Part shown: positions 28,826 to 39,573 of the stretch, in pieces
Layout: each line of letters starts with the position of its first letter
How positions within the stretch are numbered: the stretch's first letter is position 1
DNA from: Phytomonas francai
Lineage: Eukaryota > Euglenozoa > Kinetoplastea > Trypanosomatida > Trypanosomatidae
Length of the DNA: 64,000 bases
NCBI GenBank assembly: GCA_001766655.1
Contig: MJCC01000004.1
Location: 405,758 to 469,757, forward strand
Direction of reading: 5' to 3'
The notes under the pieces: model-generated
Database searches by the model: none
The model's input: the letters and a program-made list of their open reading frames with translations, nothing else
Told to the model about the DNA's origin: nothing
Position numbers and translations under genes: made by a program

Positions 28826-29743
28826 TTATGACGGGTGATCCAAGAATTCGAGGGCTTTCAGGAGAAACTGTCGCGCGTTTTCGCAATCGTTAAACTGAAG
28901 CGCGGCAACGGCCCGCGAGACGGACTTTTGGGCATCCAAAATGGCATCCAACGAGGGAGTGGTGCCCTCGTCGACGTCGGAGACCTCCTGTCGTGCGCGC
29001 TCGGGTTGAGGATAGACCGCAGAAACGTAGGGCGGAGGCGTGAGCGATGGAGAAGGGCTGCTGTTGTCGTCCGATTTAGCGGCGTTTTGAAAATATCCCC
29101 CTCCAGAATACGCTGGAGGAGGCAGAAGAGGGCTAGAATTAGGAAAGGACGGAGAAAGAATGCTGCCGTGGCCCTCCCCCGTCTCTCCGCTGCACGTTTC
29201 GTCGTGCAAACCTGATGTTTCCTGGGAAGGTGCTTGCCAAACTTGGTTTCGACTTATATAGGGTTCGTTTCTATGCAGCGCCCTATTCATAGAAGCCGCG
29301 GTGTATTTCGCATATTTGCATTTTTCCTTCGGGATAGGATCCATCTCACCGTCCTTGGTGAACTGCGTGGTCGCCTCGAAAAGAAGCGCTGAGGTGAAAA
29401 ACAGGCGAACGATGTTGAGGTTTGCCTTCCCAGCCCGCTCTTCGTTATCGGCCTTAGAAAAGAGCATGAGTGCATACTTGGTCAGAACCGTTTGTCCATC
29501 CACATTCTCTAATTCCGTAAGGAGTTTTTTCGTGTTCTCCAGATCCCCCAAAAGCTTCTTTAGAAAATCCAAATCTTCCTTGTCTCTGGAATGGTTTTTC
29601 ATGCATAAGTACGCAACATGCGTGCGTAGAAAGTAGGAAACAATGGGCTGTTGTTTCTCAAACTCGTCTGCACGCAGAAGAAATGGACGAACGGTCGTCT
29701 TCCACTTCGCTGGAAGTTCCTCAAGCAAGGACCCGGGCATCAT
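28826..29743 (-). CDS. VTA1: VTA1/LIP5 homologue, ESCRT-III/Vps4 regulator
   Basis: This 305-residue protein is the usual size of Vta1/LIP5, the co-factor that activates the Vps4 ATPase for ESCRT-III disassembly at endosomes. The N-terminal tandem MIT-like domain (about 1-160) is well conserved: LPAKWKTTVRPFLLRADEFE, PIVSYFLRTHVAYLCM, YALMLFSKADNEERAGKANL, FFTSALLFEATTQF and KYAKYTAASMNRALHRNE. These follow the family order (adnedRaG, fy.as.l.ev...f, k.kYakwka..i...l..G). A Pro/Ser-rich linker of about 100 residues follows. The C-terminal Vta1 domain is ILDAQKSVSRAVAALQFNDC followed by ENARQFLLKALEFL. Two ATG codons are adjacent at the start (29738-29743). The small gene immediately downstream encodes only the C-terminal domain. 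Confidence 0.93.
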   Translation of the reverse strand: MMPGSLLEELPAKWKTTVRPFLLRADEFEKQQPIVSYFLRTHVAYLCMKNHSRDKEDLDFLKKLLGDLENTKKLLTELENVDGQTVLTKYALMLFSKADNEERAGKANLNIVRLFFTSALLFEATTQFTKDGEMDPIPKEKCKYAKYTAASMNRALHRNEPYISRNQVWQAPSQETSGLHDETCSGETGEGHGSILSPSFPNSSPLLPPPAYSGGGYFQNAAKSDDNSSPSPSLTPPPYVSAVYPQPERARQEVSDVDEGTTPSLDAILDAQKSVSRAVAALQFNDCENARQFLLKALEFLDHPS

Positions 29744-31295
29744 ATAAAGATAAGCAATGATTTAATATCGATATCTGCTCAAGAAAGATTTGCAAAAAAA
29801 AAAGTGAAATGGATCAAATCCGTCCTGCTCCACCTGAAAGAAAAAGGGCATTTTGCTATAAATAAATAAGACAATGCGCTCAATTATTTCATATTTTTTT
29901 ATAAAAAAATCAATAAAGAGACACGTAGAATTAGGGCCCCCGCATTATCCTGTGGGCCTATTTTTGTAAAAAAAAAGTCACAAGGAAAAAATGGAAGATA
30001 TCATGAAATATTTATACCGTTTAAGTATCGCAACGGTATATCGATAAATAGTAAATAAGAGAAGAATAGGGAAAAAATAGAAAATGACATAGAAAGCAAC
30101 AGCAATGACGTAAAAACGAGACACCAAAAGCAGAAGCAGAGATGTCAATCTAGAAAGAAGCTTCGATGACGGAAAATCTTGATACCACGTTTAATAAAAT
30201 TAAATACTGTAGCACATTCGTTTACGTCGAGTGTTACCGCTATTTTTTCTTCGTTATTAGTTTGATCCTTTTTTTTTTTTACAGGAATCGCAACTTGGTG
30301 AGAGATATACTGTTTGGCCAAGGATTGAATATCGACAAGAACGCAATATTTTAGATTTTTGAACCTTTACCTCCTTTTCGCCCTAAGACACGCTGTTTAA
30401 TAAAGGAAATGGTTTTTAAATATCCCATACCTTTCCTCCCACCGAAGCAAATCGATCGCCACACTCTCGAATCTGTAGGTAGCATACAAAACGATATAGA
30501 GGCCTATGCAAGATCCAGGGAGGAGGTTTTATACTCTCATTAGGAAAGCAAACCTAGCTATGCCGGCAAGCAACAACAACAAAGGCAACTCGCTGAGCTT
30601 TTGAAGTAGGTAGCAATGGAAGAGGAGCACACTTTCTTCAATTCAGGCTATTCATGCCCTAACTGTTTCGCATACTCCGATGAAACGAAAAATCGGTGTG
30701 TTTCTCCCTACACAGTATTCTCGCTTTTAAGCATTAGAGATTAAGTAAAAAGGCTATCGGTAGGTGATCTAAAAAAAAAAAAAAAACATATATAAAACTC
30801 TACAATCAAGTAATAAAAAAGTGGTATTAAAAATACACGTACTATGAAAGTATGTGAGAAAGAGAAAGTAGAAGTATAAAGAGAGATGCAAATTGGGTAA
30901 AGAAAAATTTAACAAAAAAAATGCATCATATGATGAGATAAAATAGGCCATATATTTTATGCACAGACATACATATAAAAAGATTCATGCAAGTCATAAA
31001 AAGATCTGAATTATAGTCAGGAATATTAAACAAAGTAGCAAATAAACTTGTGCAATTTTTGACCGAAATGATGTCCCTTATAAACTAAAACGAGGAAAGA
31101 GTGACCTTGCAATATTGCCTTCCTCAAATGCACGCTCATGCATAAAAAAAAAAAACATTTAATCTTCCATTAACGGTGGATGATGGAAAAGGGGAAAAGG
31201 GTCAAATAAACCGACAAAGAAAGTAGGTTTTTTTTTGCAAGGCGTAAAATATCAATAAAAAACTCAAAGAGCGCCCAGGTAAAAATAATCCATTC

Positions 31296-31340
<45 letters not shown>

Positions 31341-31675
31341 CTAAAAGGGAAACCATCCGAATAAAATGGTAAATCGATTAAATTTTACACTATCAACATA
31401 TATCGATGCATCACTTTTTTAGTGTCCATTTTGAAAGGTAGCCATAGGAAGGAAAGGCTGCGCCATGTCCTCCGTATGTGGCTACTAGATCGCTATCACG
31501 TGCATCTTCATTTCCCATTTTTGGAAGGGAAATAATCCTTTTTGCATTTACGTCCGTATTTACTTTACAAGGGAGAATAGGTGCCCCATCACCCCTCTCC
31601 CAGGATCAAAAGCGAAATCGTCCAAAGAATTAGAGTGTGAGTCCGAATCTCGGGCGCTTTGCCTTTGGCTGATAC
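29744..31675. other. AT-rich intergenic stretch (1.9 kb)
   Basis: No gene seen. It holds a (CA)n microsatellite at 31297-31339 and A/T runs (for example A runs at 30771-30786 and 31144-31155). Confidence 0.6.
31297..31339. repeat. (CA)n microsatellite
   Basis: An uninterrupted CA dinucleotide repeat of about 43 bases in the intergenic DNA downstream of the phosphatase gene. Confidence 0.95.
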
Positions 31676-34248
31676 CTACAGCGAGCTACTCAGACTCAAG
31701 TCGCCGCCCGAGGCCAATTCCCGTAGGGCAAGCACAAACCCAATGTTCGGGCTCACCTCCCTTTTCCTCGACTTGAGAAAGTCAAAGGCCTCCTGATAGG
31801 TCATGCGGGGCTGGGCCTCGTCGTCGGCCCCCCCCCCGCCCCCTCCCGCGGACGCCCTCCCCGTCCCCGCGCGGCCCCGCAGGAAAGTCGGCCGCGGGGC
31901 GCCCCCCGCGACGCCGCCGACGGCCTCGGCGAGCCGCCGCTCGTGGCGGTCGCCGTCGGCGAAGAGCCGGGCGAGGCGGCGGCGGCCGCGCGGGCCCGTC
32001 TCCGCGGGGGAAGGGCCCACGGCGGGCCCAAAAAGGATCAAATACCCGAGGACGATCGAGGCGCTTCGGCTGACGCCCATCCGGCAGTGCACGAGGACCC
32101 CCCCGCAGTCCCGCGCGTCGAGGCTGTCGAGGAGGTCGAGGTTCCGGCCCCCCCCCCCCGCGCCTTGGCCGCCCGATAGTCGAGGAAGGCCTCGCGGCGC
32201 TGGAGCTGCTCGCGAATGATGCGGGCGAGGGGGCGGAAAAGGGGGCGGATCGGCGCGTCGGAGTGGTCGGCGAGGGGGAAGCGCAGGAGGCGGACGCCGT
32301 CGTCCAAGGAGCCCACGGACGCGTGGCCGACGTTCAGGATGAGCGAGATCCGGTGGTGGGAGACCGCCTCCCGGTTCGCCGCATCCGAGGCCGCCCCCAG
32401 GAAGAGCCCCGGGATCACCTCGGCCGCCGTAAAGGACTCCAGCTTGCGGCGTAGCGTCGGGGAAAGCACCCGGCCATCGGAGAGGCCATCGGGCGCCTGC
32501 GCGGCTTCGCGAAATTGGTGCGGATCGGAGTCAGCCCAACCACCACGAGGAATTCCGCTTCGAGCCGAGTTCGATCCTTTTGAGAGTTGGCAGTCCGTAA
32601 CCGATGAATCCGCGAGGCAGGGATGCGTATCGCCGCCTTCAACAGGCACGTGCAAGTGTCGTGGTGGTGGCAAAGAGCATTCGGGACACCTCAGCGGCGT
32701 GTTGGATTCCGACGGGTTCATGCTCAAATCGTAATGAATACACGGGCCGCACGGCAAAGCGATGAATAATTTTTCATGGGGCCCGTTATGCAAAACACGG
32801 CCATTGGGCAAACGCTTATTAGGGTGCGGAACCCCTTTCATGTCAGCGTTCGCAAAGCCCAAGTCACAGTTGAGGAGGTTTTCCTGCTTCACCGACATCG
32901 CTATCGGTTCTTCAGCCTTTTCTAAATTGGTATCTTCGGTGGTGGCCATCTCCGCCAAATCAAACACCCGTGGCGGCGATTGCAAGGCGGCATCAATAGG
33001 GCTCTTTAGGGGCGCGCTGGGTACCTTAAGATGGGTGTGTAATGGTGCCCTCGGCTCCGAAAAGGTGGTAGTGGTATCTCTGAAAAATGTCTCCCCTATT
33101 TGAAATTTACGCTGCTCAGACGTCATGCTACCCTCGAAAGGAGGGAAATCACTGCGGCTGGGGCAGACCGTTATGCCGACTGCTTCTTTACACTCAATAG
33201 GAGCAGTTGATGGTTTCATCAGCTCCTCTCCCCTCACCATCGCATGGTCATTTCGCTTCACACTCTGCACCAGGCCCTTCGAAATTGCAAAATTCAGGGA
33301 TTCACTGAGGGACCGATCCTGATTTACCTGGGTATCATGTGGGGTCTCTGCAGATCCCTCAATAGGACCTGCATCGGAGGAAACCAAACGACCCTGAGAA
33401 GTTGAGCCTGATGGACTAGAATTTGCCAAGGAGAAGCGGTGAGAAAGGGAAGAAAGTTTCCTAATCGAACCATTCTCCTTACCGTGGGACCCAGCGAGAT
33501 CGTGCCGTGGGTTCTTTTCTACTTTTTTTTGAGTCTTCGACTTTCGATTCCTTTTCAGCACCACGGTGCTGCCCTCACCACCGCGGGGAATGTGTCGTTG
33601 CCGTTGAACTAACGGGTGGGAGAAGGATTCGATCGGAGATTGGGAATCCTCCATGCCGCCGGGAAGGTTCAATGCCGTGGAGGAAGTCGAGGGGACTTCT
33701 AAAATCCTTTGAGGTTCACTCGAGGAGTAGCCCTGCTTCTGGCCGCCTGAACATCCGAAGGCGCCCTTCTCAAAGCTGGGGGAGCATAGCCCAGAGACTG
33801 CGCCATGCTTAGGGTCCAATTCGCCCGGCTTCTCACACCCCATTTTCCCGCGGAGGATACTACGCAGAGGGGGCGTGCAGGCTTTATTCGACGCAAAGCT
33901 GTGGGTGGAGGAATCCCCAATGCATATAGCGCTCTTCGTTGGTGATGTCACTGAGCAAGACAAGAGGGGGTCTGAAAACGCGGTCAAATACGGATGAGTG
34001 GAACCACACAATTGAGGAGGCATCTTGTCCAAACTGTAATAAACTGCCTTATTCCCTTGAGAAGTCATCGATTCTTGTGTTGATCCAGCTTCCAAAGCAA
34101 CTGCACATGAGACCATATGGGAAACACGGCGAGAAATACGTTTTGTTTGGAACCTTGTTAAAGACTGTCGTTGAAGTTGTCCATGATGGGGTTCTCGTCG
34201 AGGTTTAATGTTACTGTAATTTCGACAAAGCTTCCATGTGTTTGACAT
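31676..34248 (-). CDS. Dual-specificity protein phosphatase, frame broken in a poly-C tract
   Basis: The start is the ATG at 34246-34248. A disordered N-terminus of about 600 residues (Ser/Pro/Lys-rich, no domain seen) precedes the phosphatase domain, which starts with AAEVIPGLFLGAASDAANRE. It continues with ISLILNVGHAS and LLRFPLADHSDAP, whose Asp is the likely general acid. At 32148-32159 a run of 12 C lies in the frame. Downstream of it the domain goes on in another frame: RNLDLLDSLDARDCGGVLVH, then the active site HCRMGVSRSAS (catalytic Cys codon 32084-32086), GYLILFG and MTYQEAFDFLKSRKREVSPN. A one-step frame change inside the C run restores a full domain, so a sequencing error, a recent mutation or slippage are all possible. 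A Gly/Ala/Arg-rich insert of about 70 residues lies between the active-site helix and the last helix. The gene would dephosphorylate phosphotyrosine or phosphoserine/threonine. Confidence 0.86.
32148..32159. repeat. Poly-C run (12 C) at the phosphatase frameshift
   Basis: Twelve C in a row within the coding sequence. The conserved phosphatase domain changes frame across this run. Confidence 0.9.
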
Positions 34249-35601
34249 TTAAATTGATGCTTCCCTAGATTCTGGTATTGAAGCAGTGCCAAATAATTCA
34301 ATTCTAATAAACGCCTCTTGCTTCACCTTTCCTCTAACTTGCAGATTTCCACTATCTCTACAATATATTTCTAGTTTATAACAGAAGATCTTTTGTTTAC
34401 AAAATTGTTGCCCCTGTTTTCTACAAAATTCTGATCAAGTGAACTAAACGAACCGCTATTTTACAGAACTCTCAAATAAAAATATAATAATAAGGCAAAT
34501 ATTTGAATAAAAGTTTTTTTTTCAAGAATTAAGGATTAAAAAGCCTTGAAAACTAACCTAAATATTTATTGAACAAAGAAAAAGTATGTTTTTGGGTAGA
34601 AAAAGTCTAAATCGCTTTCGTATGTATTTTTTGATAAACCTATTACATTCATCCTCATTAAAAAAAAAAAAGGGAATATGAGAAGCTCTGTAAAACATGA
34701 ATAACATAATCTACAGGGATCGAACCTGATGCTTTTACCTAACATATACATTGTTTCGTGTTTATTGGTGAATAATATTAAAGAAAGATAGGGCTTATTC
34801 ACTATCACTTAAACCTATTCTACTTATATACTTATGGGAAGAGGGGTGAAATACAAAAAGAGGGTATACTCCTGACAAAAATAAGTTTAATTTTCTAAAA
34901 CGCATTGTTATTTAAACGCTTTTAAAACTTGACAAAAATAATCGTGCGCAGCCTCATTATTCTTACAACTTTGTTTTCAATACCTTTGAATTACAGACTC
35001 AGACCTACGTCATAAAAACAAGGGAACAAAAAAAAAACATTATGCCTTCATTGAGCTCTTACGATAGGTTTGCATTCAATTATATATTTACACCACATAC
35101 ACACGAAATAGGCTCCCAAAAGGCATAAATACTAATGCTAAATAAAGATTATTTTCAATGTAGGAGCAATGTAGATCACGTACCTGTACGTTAGCTACAA
35201 TGAGACCAAAACTTAATGTTTATAATAAATAATAAAGAATCTTATGAAGCGTAAGAGCGTAGGAAATGCCATTTAAGTAGAATGGAAAGATAAAAATTAC
35301 GCTCTGTCGTTTGCCTTTGGGATCAGTAAGGGTATAGAAATCATAGATTCCCAAAGCCTCCCCCCCCCACCACCACCCTATCCCACATTTGCCACCTTTG
35401 ATGGGAAAAAAAAAAGAAGCACTTGATAAGCGATACACATTATCAGAACTTTTTCCAAACAACAATATCAAAACATTTGAGCTCGGTTTGATTACTATTA
35501 CTTTTTTTGGTGTCATTTCATGATGTGTAGAGACTAGATATATCGGCATACATTAGAAGAAGTGACTGCGCGAGATATGCATCAAAGCAAATTAGAAAAG
35601 C

Positions 35602-35646
<45 letters not shown>

Positions 35647-36147
35647 CATGCTTTTTCAAGAAGAAAGTTTCCCGCTCTTGTGCAAATATGCAATAAATGC
35701 ACGTACTAATGCTAACGACCCAGGATTAGAAACTAGCGCTCATCATGTTTGTTTCTTATTCCATTACACATTTCCACACTTTTTACTCGTTCCATCTAAA
35801 ATGCTTAGTTTATCTGGTAAGTTAATAGTATATATCTTTCAATTGCAGTTATTTTCCATATACACCGCGTTGTATGACGCTTTTCCCTTCTTAAAATAAA
35901 TAGGTCCCCCATGGAAAAAATGAACAAGCATTCCTTCGGATAATTTACACTTTCCCAGTTATTTACTTTGCCTTATTGCTCATCACGGGAGTTAGAGCAG
36001 CAAAATTCTTGATTTTCCCCTCAAAGCATATTTACTATCCATATGGCATAAACATTTGCCATGTAGCTGCTATTATTTTTATTATTAATTCCTATGTGCG
36101 TGAAAGTCCATTTACTTATACCTCTGAAGAGGTCCCCAATTACTCGT
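34249..36147. other. AT-rich intergenic stretch (1.9 kb)
   Basis: No gene seen. It has a (TA)n-centred inverted repeat at 35595-35657 and a C-rich tract around 35358-35378. Confidence 0.6.
35595..35657. repeat. (TA)n tract flanked by inverted repeats, cruciform-prone
   Basis: GAAAAGCATGTATATA at the left and TATATATACATGCTTTTTC at the right are near-perfect reverse complements (one extra T). Between them is an alternating TA run with one TATG interruption. The whole element can fold into one long hairpin. Confidence 0.8.
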
Positions 36148-38742
36148 TTAATCTTTATAATGTCTGTCGACGTACGCGTCCGGTTTTGGTCTCTTTTTCC
36201 CAGCATTTCCCTGTGTATGCTTTTGGCGCGCACCGAGGCCGTAGTTCACATTACCGCTGTTTCTGCTACCGTGATTGGGGATCCCTCTGAGCGGGGCGGT
36301 AGGGAAACACGCGATAGCGTTCGGGGCTCGTTCCGGATAGGCTTGAGATTCCACCCCGTGATTCGCACTGCGGTGGGAGTACTTTGTAGATCCAAATGTC
36401 GAAGACCCGTCCTCGGAATGGTGGCTCGGGTCGCTCTTCTGGCAGGCCACAAAATTGGAGCAACGCATATGGCTACTGGTATTTCCTTCTAGACAATTGG
36501 CGGCTCGACTTCCGTCTTGAGGCTTGCCGTATTTGGATTCAGATGCTGGGAAATTGGACGAGAGCGGCTGCTTTCGCTGGAATGGGAAGGTCTCCTCGTT
36601 CAGCGAGGGGTTACGCCAATTCGAGCACCGCATGTGGGGAACATTAGCACCCTCGTCGATGGAGCTGGCCGTCGTCATCGATGAAGGAGGCTCCACGACG
36701 ATGCTGCCGGCTGCCTGGGCCTTTTGCTGGAACTTCTGGCGGCTGCTGACGTAGTAGTAGGGCTGGGCGTTAACGTTGATGCCGCTCCCGGGGGTCGTAG
36801 ACTGCCGGGTGGAGGGCAGAGGGTTGTTCGCCGTGGGGGCCATCCCCACGAACTCCTGCACGCGGTCGACGATGCCGAACATAGCTGATGAGGCATTCGT
36901 AGCGGTTGTGCAGCGCTGGCTACCTTGATTGTGGAGGTTGACCGTGGTGGATTGCGGTTCACTCGCATCGCCCGGTGTGGTGGAGGAGTAGACCTGTTCA
37001 TTCTTGGTGTCGAGAGCGATCGGCGACAGCCAACACGACTTCTCCTTCGCGTTGCGCTGCAAAGACCTCTCCATATCCTCCTCCCGGTATCGCCTCCACC
37101 TCGCCCCCTCCGCATTCCGGTCCCTCTCCTCGATGATCGACTGTTGGTGTTTCCTTCGAAGAGCGTTTTCGGCGAGCTCTTTCAGCCAGGGTTCTACACG
37201 TGTTTTCCAATGATGGCGCCGGTAGGCACCTAACGCACGCGCGTACGCCGCAGCTTGGGGGTCATCCTGTGTTTTCGGGCGCTCGGGAGATCCCTCTGCG
37301 GACTCTGGGTTATGGGTTGGCGTATCAACTTGGTCGTCTTGCAGGTTGAAAGCATTAGCCTCGTGCGGGAAGGAGGCCTGAAAGGCAGCGACCTCCTCTC
37401 GAGTTGGCTCCCGTATGAGTTCAGCTAAAATTCTGCACATCTCAACATACTCAACCTCAGAGATGTACATTTCCCAATTCATCTTTTCGAGGAAAATTAA
37501 CTCTAACTTGCACATCTCACTAGCCCGAATCCCGCCTATTTTGCCGTAGTACGCGTTATTAAAGTAGATGTCGTCTCGTATCTTGATGCCGAGCACAATC
37601 CCGGTGATGAGCAAACGGTGTGCGTTGTAGACGGTGATCCGGTGGCCGCTGTGAAAGCTGTACTTCAGAAGCAGCATAAAGCCGAACAGCAGGGCCTCCG
37701 CGGTGCAGTTGCAGTACCGCACGACCCGATCCACGTACGCCTTCACCGACATCGGCGGCAGGCAGTGGGAGTGAAAGTCGCTGGAGGGGATCGGGCCGCC
37801 CTCGTTGAGGCCGCACATGTAGGTCACAAACCGCGTGATGCCGAGGTGCGCGAACTGCAGCTCCGTCAGCCGGAGCTCGGCCGCCAGAGAGGAGGACGAG
37901 CACGCGGTCGAGGCCGGGGGGGGGGCGTCGCCGGCCCCGGGGGCCTGCCCGCCCGCCGGCGGCCCCTCCCCCCGCGCCTCGCGCGCGGCCCCCGCGGTTC
38001 GCCGCTCCGCCGGCGGCGCGGTCGGGGAGTGCGCGGCGGCCCGCTCCAGCGGCGTGTGCGGGCCGAAGCGCTCCGCGCGGCCGCCCGCGAGGTGTCGCAG
38101 CGCCGGCCGCGAGCGCGGCGTCGGCGAGACGGGCTTCGGCGGCTCGGCGGGGCCGCCGTTGCGGGGGCCCGGCGCGTCGAGCGCGCGGCCGCCCTTTTCC
38201 GCGGCCGCCGCCTCCCTCTCCCGCCGCGCCTTGCCCTGCCGCTCGGCCTCCTCGTCGGCCGCCCGCCGCAGCAGGAAGTCGGCCTGCGCGATCGCGACGG
38301 ATTTGGCCCCCCCCGGCGAGGCCTGCAGCGCCACGGCCTCCTGCGTCGGCAGGATCGAGACCTGCTCGCTTGAATTCGATCCGCTCTGGTTCACGGAGCC
38401 GGAGCCCGGGGTGGAGCTCGTCGAGGACCCCGTCGCGGTGTTGGTGGAGGTCAGCACGGTGTGGTCACAGGTGCTGGTGGACGGGTGGAAGCCGTAGGGA
38501 TTGCTTAGCGGGAACAGCGGGGGGATCCCGGACGAATGCTGTGCCAGGCGCGATGCTTGAAACCGGTTCAAAGGGGCCTGTAGGCAAGCAGGCGGTGAGG
38601 GATGAGAGCTGGTATTCATATCCATACTCATGCACACCTTGCCCCTCAACTCGATCCTGGGGGTGTCAAAGGATTGAAAGATGGGTTCGGGAACTTTTAG
38701 AAGCGAATTTGCCTGCGAGGGTGGCTCGACTAACTTATGCAT
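36148..38742 (-). CDS. PHO80-type cyclin (cyclin P/U-like)
   Basis: The protein has 864 residues from the ATG at 38740-38742. The cyclin box lies at about 298-443: FAHLGITRFVTYMC, SVKAYVDRVVRYCNCTAEAL, FMLLLKYSFHSGHRITVYNA followed by HRLLITGIVLGIKIRDD, then YFNNAYYGKIGGI and LIFLEKMNWEMYIS. The order s...Yl.Ri.ky...s...l, then l.i...NvHRllitsvmvAaKf.dD...nn.yyAkvGGi....ln.lE..fl..l.w.l is typical of PHO80-like cyclins such as CYC2 of trypanosomes. Such cyclins activate a cyclin-dependent kinase. The flanks are long and probably disordered: residues 1-297 are Ser/Pro- then Ala/Arg-rich, and the C-terminal 400 residues are low complexity. The DNA for about residues 90-385 is a GC-rich island that ends inside the cyclin box. 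Confidence 0.88.
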   Translation of the reverse strand: MHKLVEPPSQANSLLKVPEPIFQSFDTPRIELRGKVCMSMDMNTSSHPSPPACLQAPLNRFQASRLAQHSSGIPPLFPLSNPYGFHPSTSTCDHTVLTSTNTATGSSTSSTPGSGSVNQSGSNSSEQVSILPTQEAVALQASPGGAKSVAIAQADFLLRRAADEEAERQGKARREREAAAAEKGGRALDAPGPRNGGPAEPPKPVSPTPRSRPALRHLAGGRAERFGPHTPLERAAAHSPTAPPAERRTAGAAREARGEGPPAGGQAPGAGDAPPPASTACSSSSLAAELRLTELQFAHLGITRFVTYMCGLNEGGPIPSSDFHSHCLPPMSVKAYVDRVVRYCNCTAEALLFGFMLLLKYSFHSGHRITVYNAHRLLITGIVLGIKIRDDIYFNNAYYGKIGGIRASEMCKLELIFLEKMNWEMYISEVEYVEMCRILAELIREPTREEVAAFQASFPHEANAFNLQDDQVDTPTHNPESAEGSPERPKTQDDPQAAAYARALGAYRRHHWKTRVEPWLKELAENALRRKHQQSIIEERDRNAEGARWRRYREEDMERSLQRNAKEKSCWLSPIALDTKNEQVYSSTTPGDASEPQSTTVNLHNQGSQRCTTATNASSAMFGIVDRVQEFVGMAPTANNPLPSTRQSTTPGSGINVNAQPYYYVSSRQKFQQKAQAAGSIVVEPPSSMTTASSIDEGANVPHMRCSNWRNPSLNEETFPFQRKQPLSSNFPASESKYGKPQDGSRAANCLEGNTSSHMRCSNFVACQKSDPSHHSEDGSSTFGSTKYSHRSANHGVESQAYPERAPNAIACFPTAPLRGIPNHGSRNSGNVNYGLGARQKHTQGNAGKKRPKPDAYVDRHYKD

Positions 38743-39573
38743 TAAGTTCCTTTGTCAACTCCAAATCTCTTAAGGATTTGAAATAAGAAAATCGAAAAAA
38801 CAAATGAATGAAAATAATAGGAAAAAAAACCTGGTTTATTCTAGCTACACTAGTTTGACACTGTTGAGAAAGGGGGGGGGGGGAGAGGGGAAAGGTAAGC
38901 AGGTGCTCTCAAGAAGTAGGAAATACATCGTTTTTATACGCATTCAACTATACGAGTATGTCCTTCCGTTGATTTTTTATCCCAGCAATGCGTTCTACCC
39001 CTCACTCTCCTTCCTTTCCTGGCCCCCATATATATAATACGTGTGTGTGGAAGGAAAAAGGATAAAATCAGTAGCCTCAAGTCTGTACTATTGGTATATA
39101 TATATTTGAAAACATTTATTCCACCTCTGTTGGAGGACACGATTCCTACTCTAGGATTGTACCTTCCTCGATGTTGGATCTTTGTTAGACTTAAATACAG
39201 GAACAAACTTCTAGTAGGTCATTTTAGACCCATATCTAAAGGGCTGACTGGAGTCACCAAAGATAAATGCCAACGCTCGCAGTCTGCTAATTATATGCAC
39301 AGAAAGCAATTTAGTCAGGCAAACGGAACCTTTCGTGATATAAAAAAATACACTGTATAACATACGCTCAGCTAACCTGTGAGCATTTTTTCCTAGGGAA
39401 AAGACTCCAGCCTTATCTATTTCTATCACACATCATAGTTTTTTTTTTTACAATAAGTATGTTTTAGTTTGTCCTAGTGAAAGCTCACTTCAAGACAAAT
39501 AGAAATCAAAAAGAGTAAAAAAGGTGCGGAAAGATGATGGAAAAGAGAGGTGTCAACACATTTTTCCTTATTT
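38743..39573. other. AT-rich intergenic stretch
   Basis: No gene seen. It has a run of 12 G at 38872-38883 and a short TA run near 39097-39106. Confidence 0.6.

Noticed and set aside
34690..34760. Possible tRNA on the minus strand (CAGGTTCGATCCCTG looks like a T arm)
   Set aside because: No matching acceptor stem, D arm or anticodon arm can be drawn around it.
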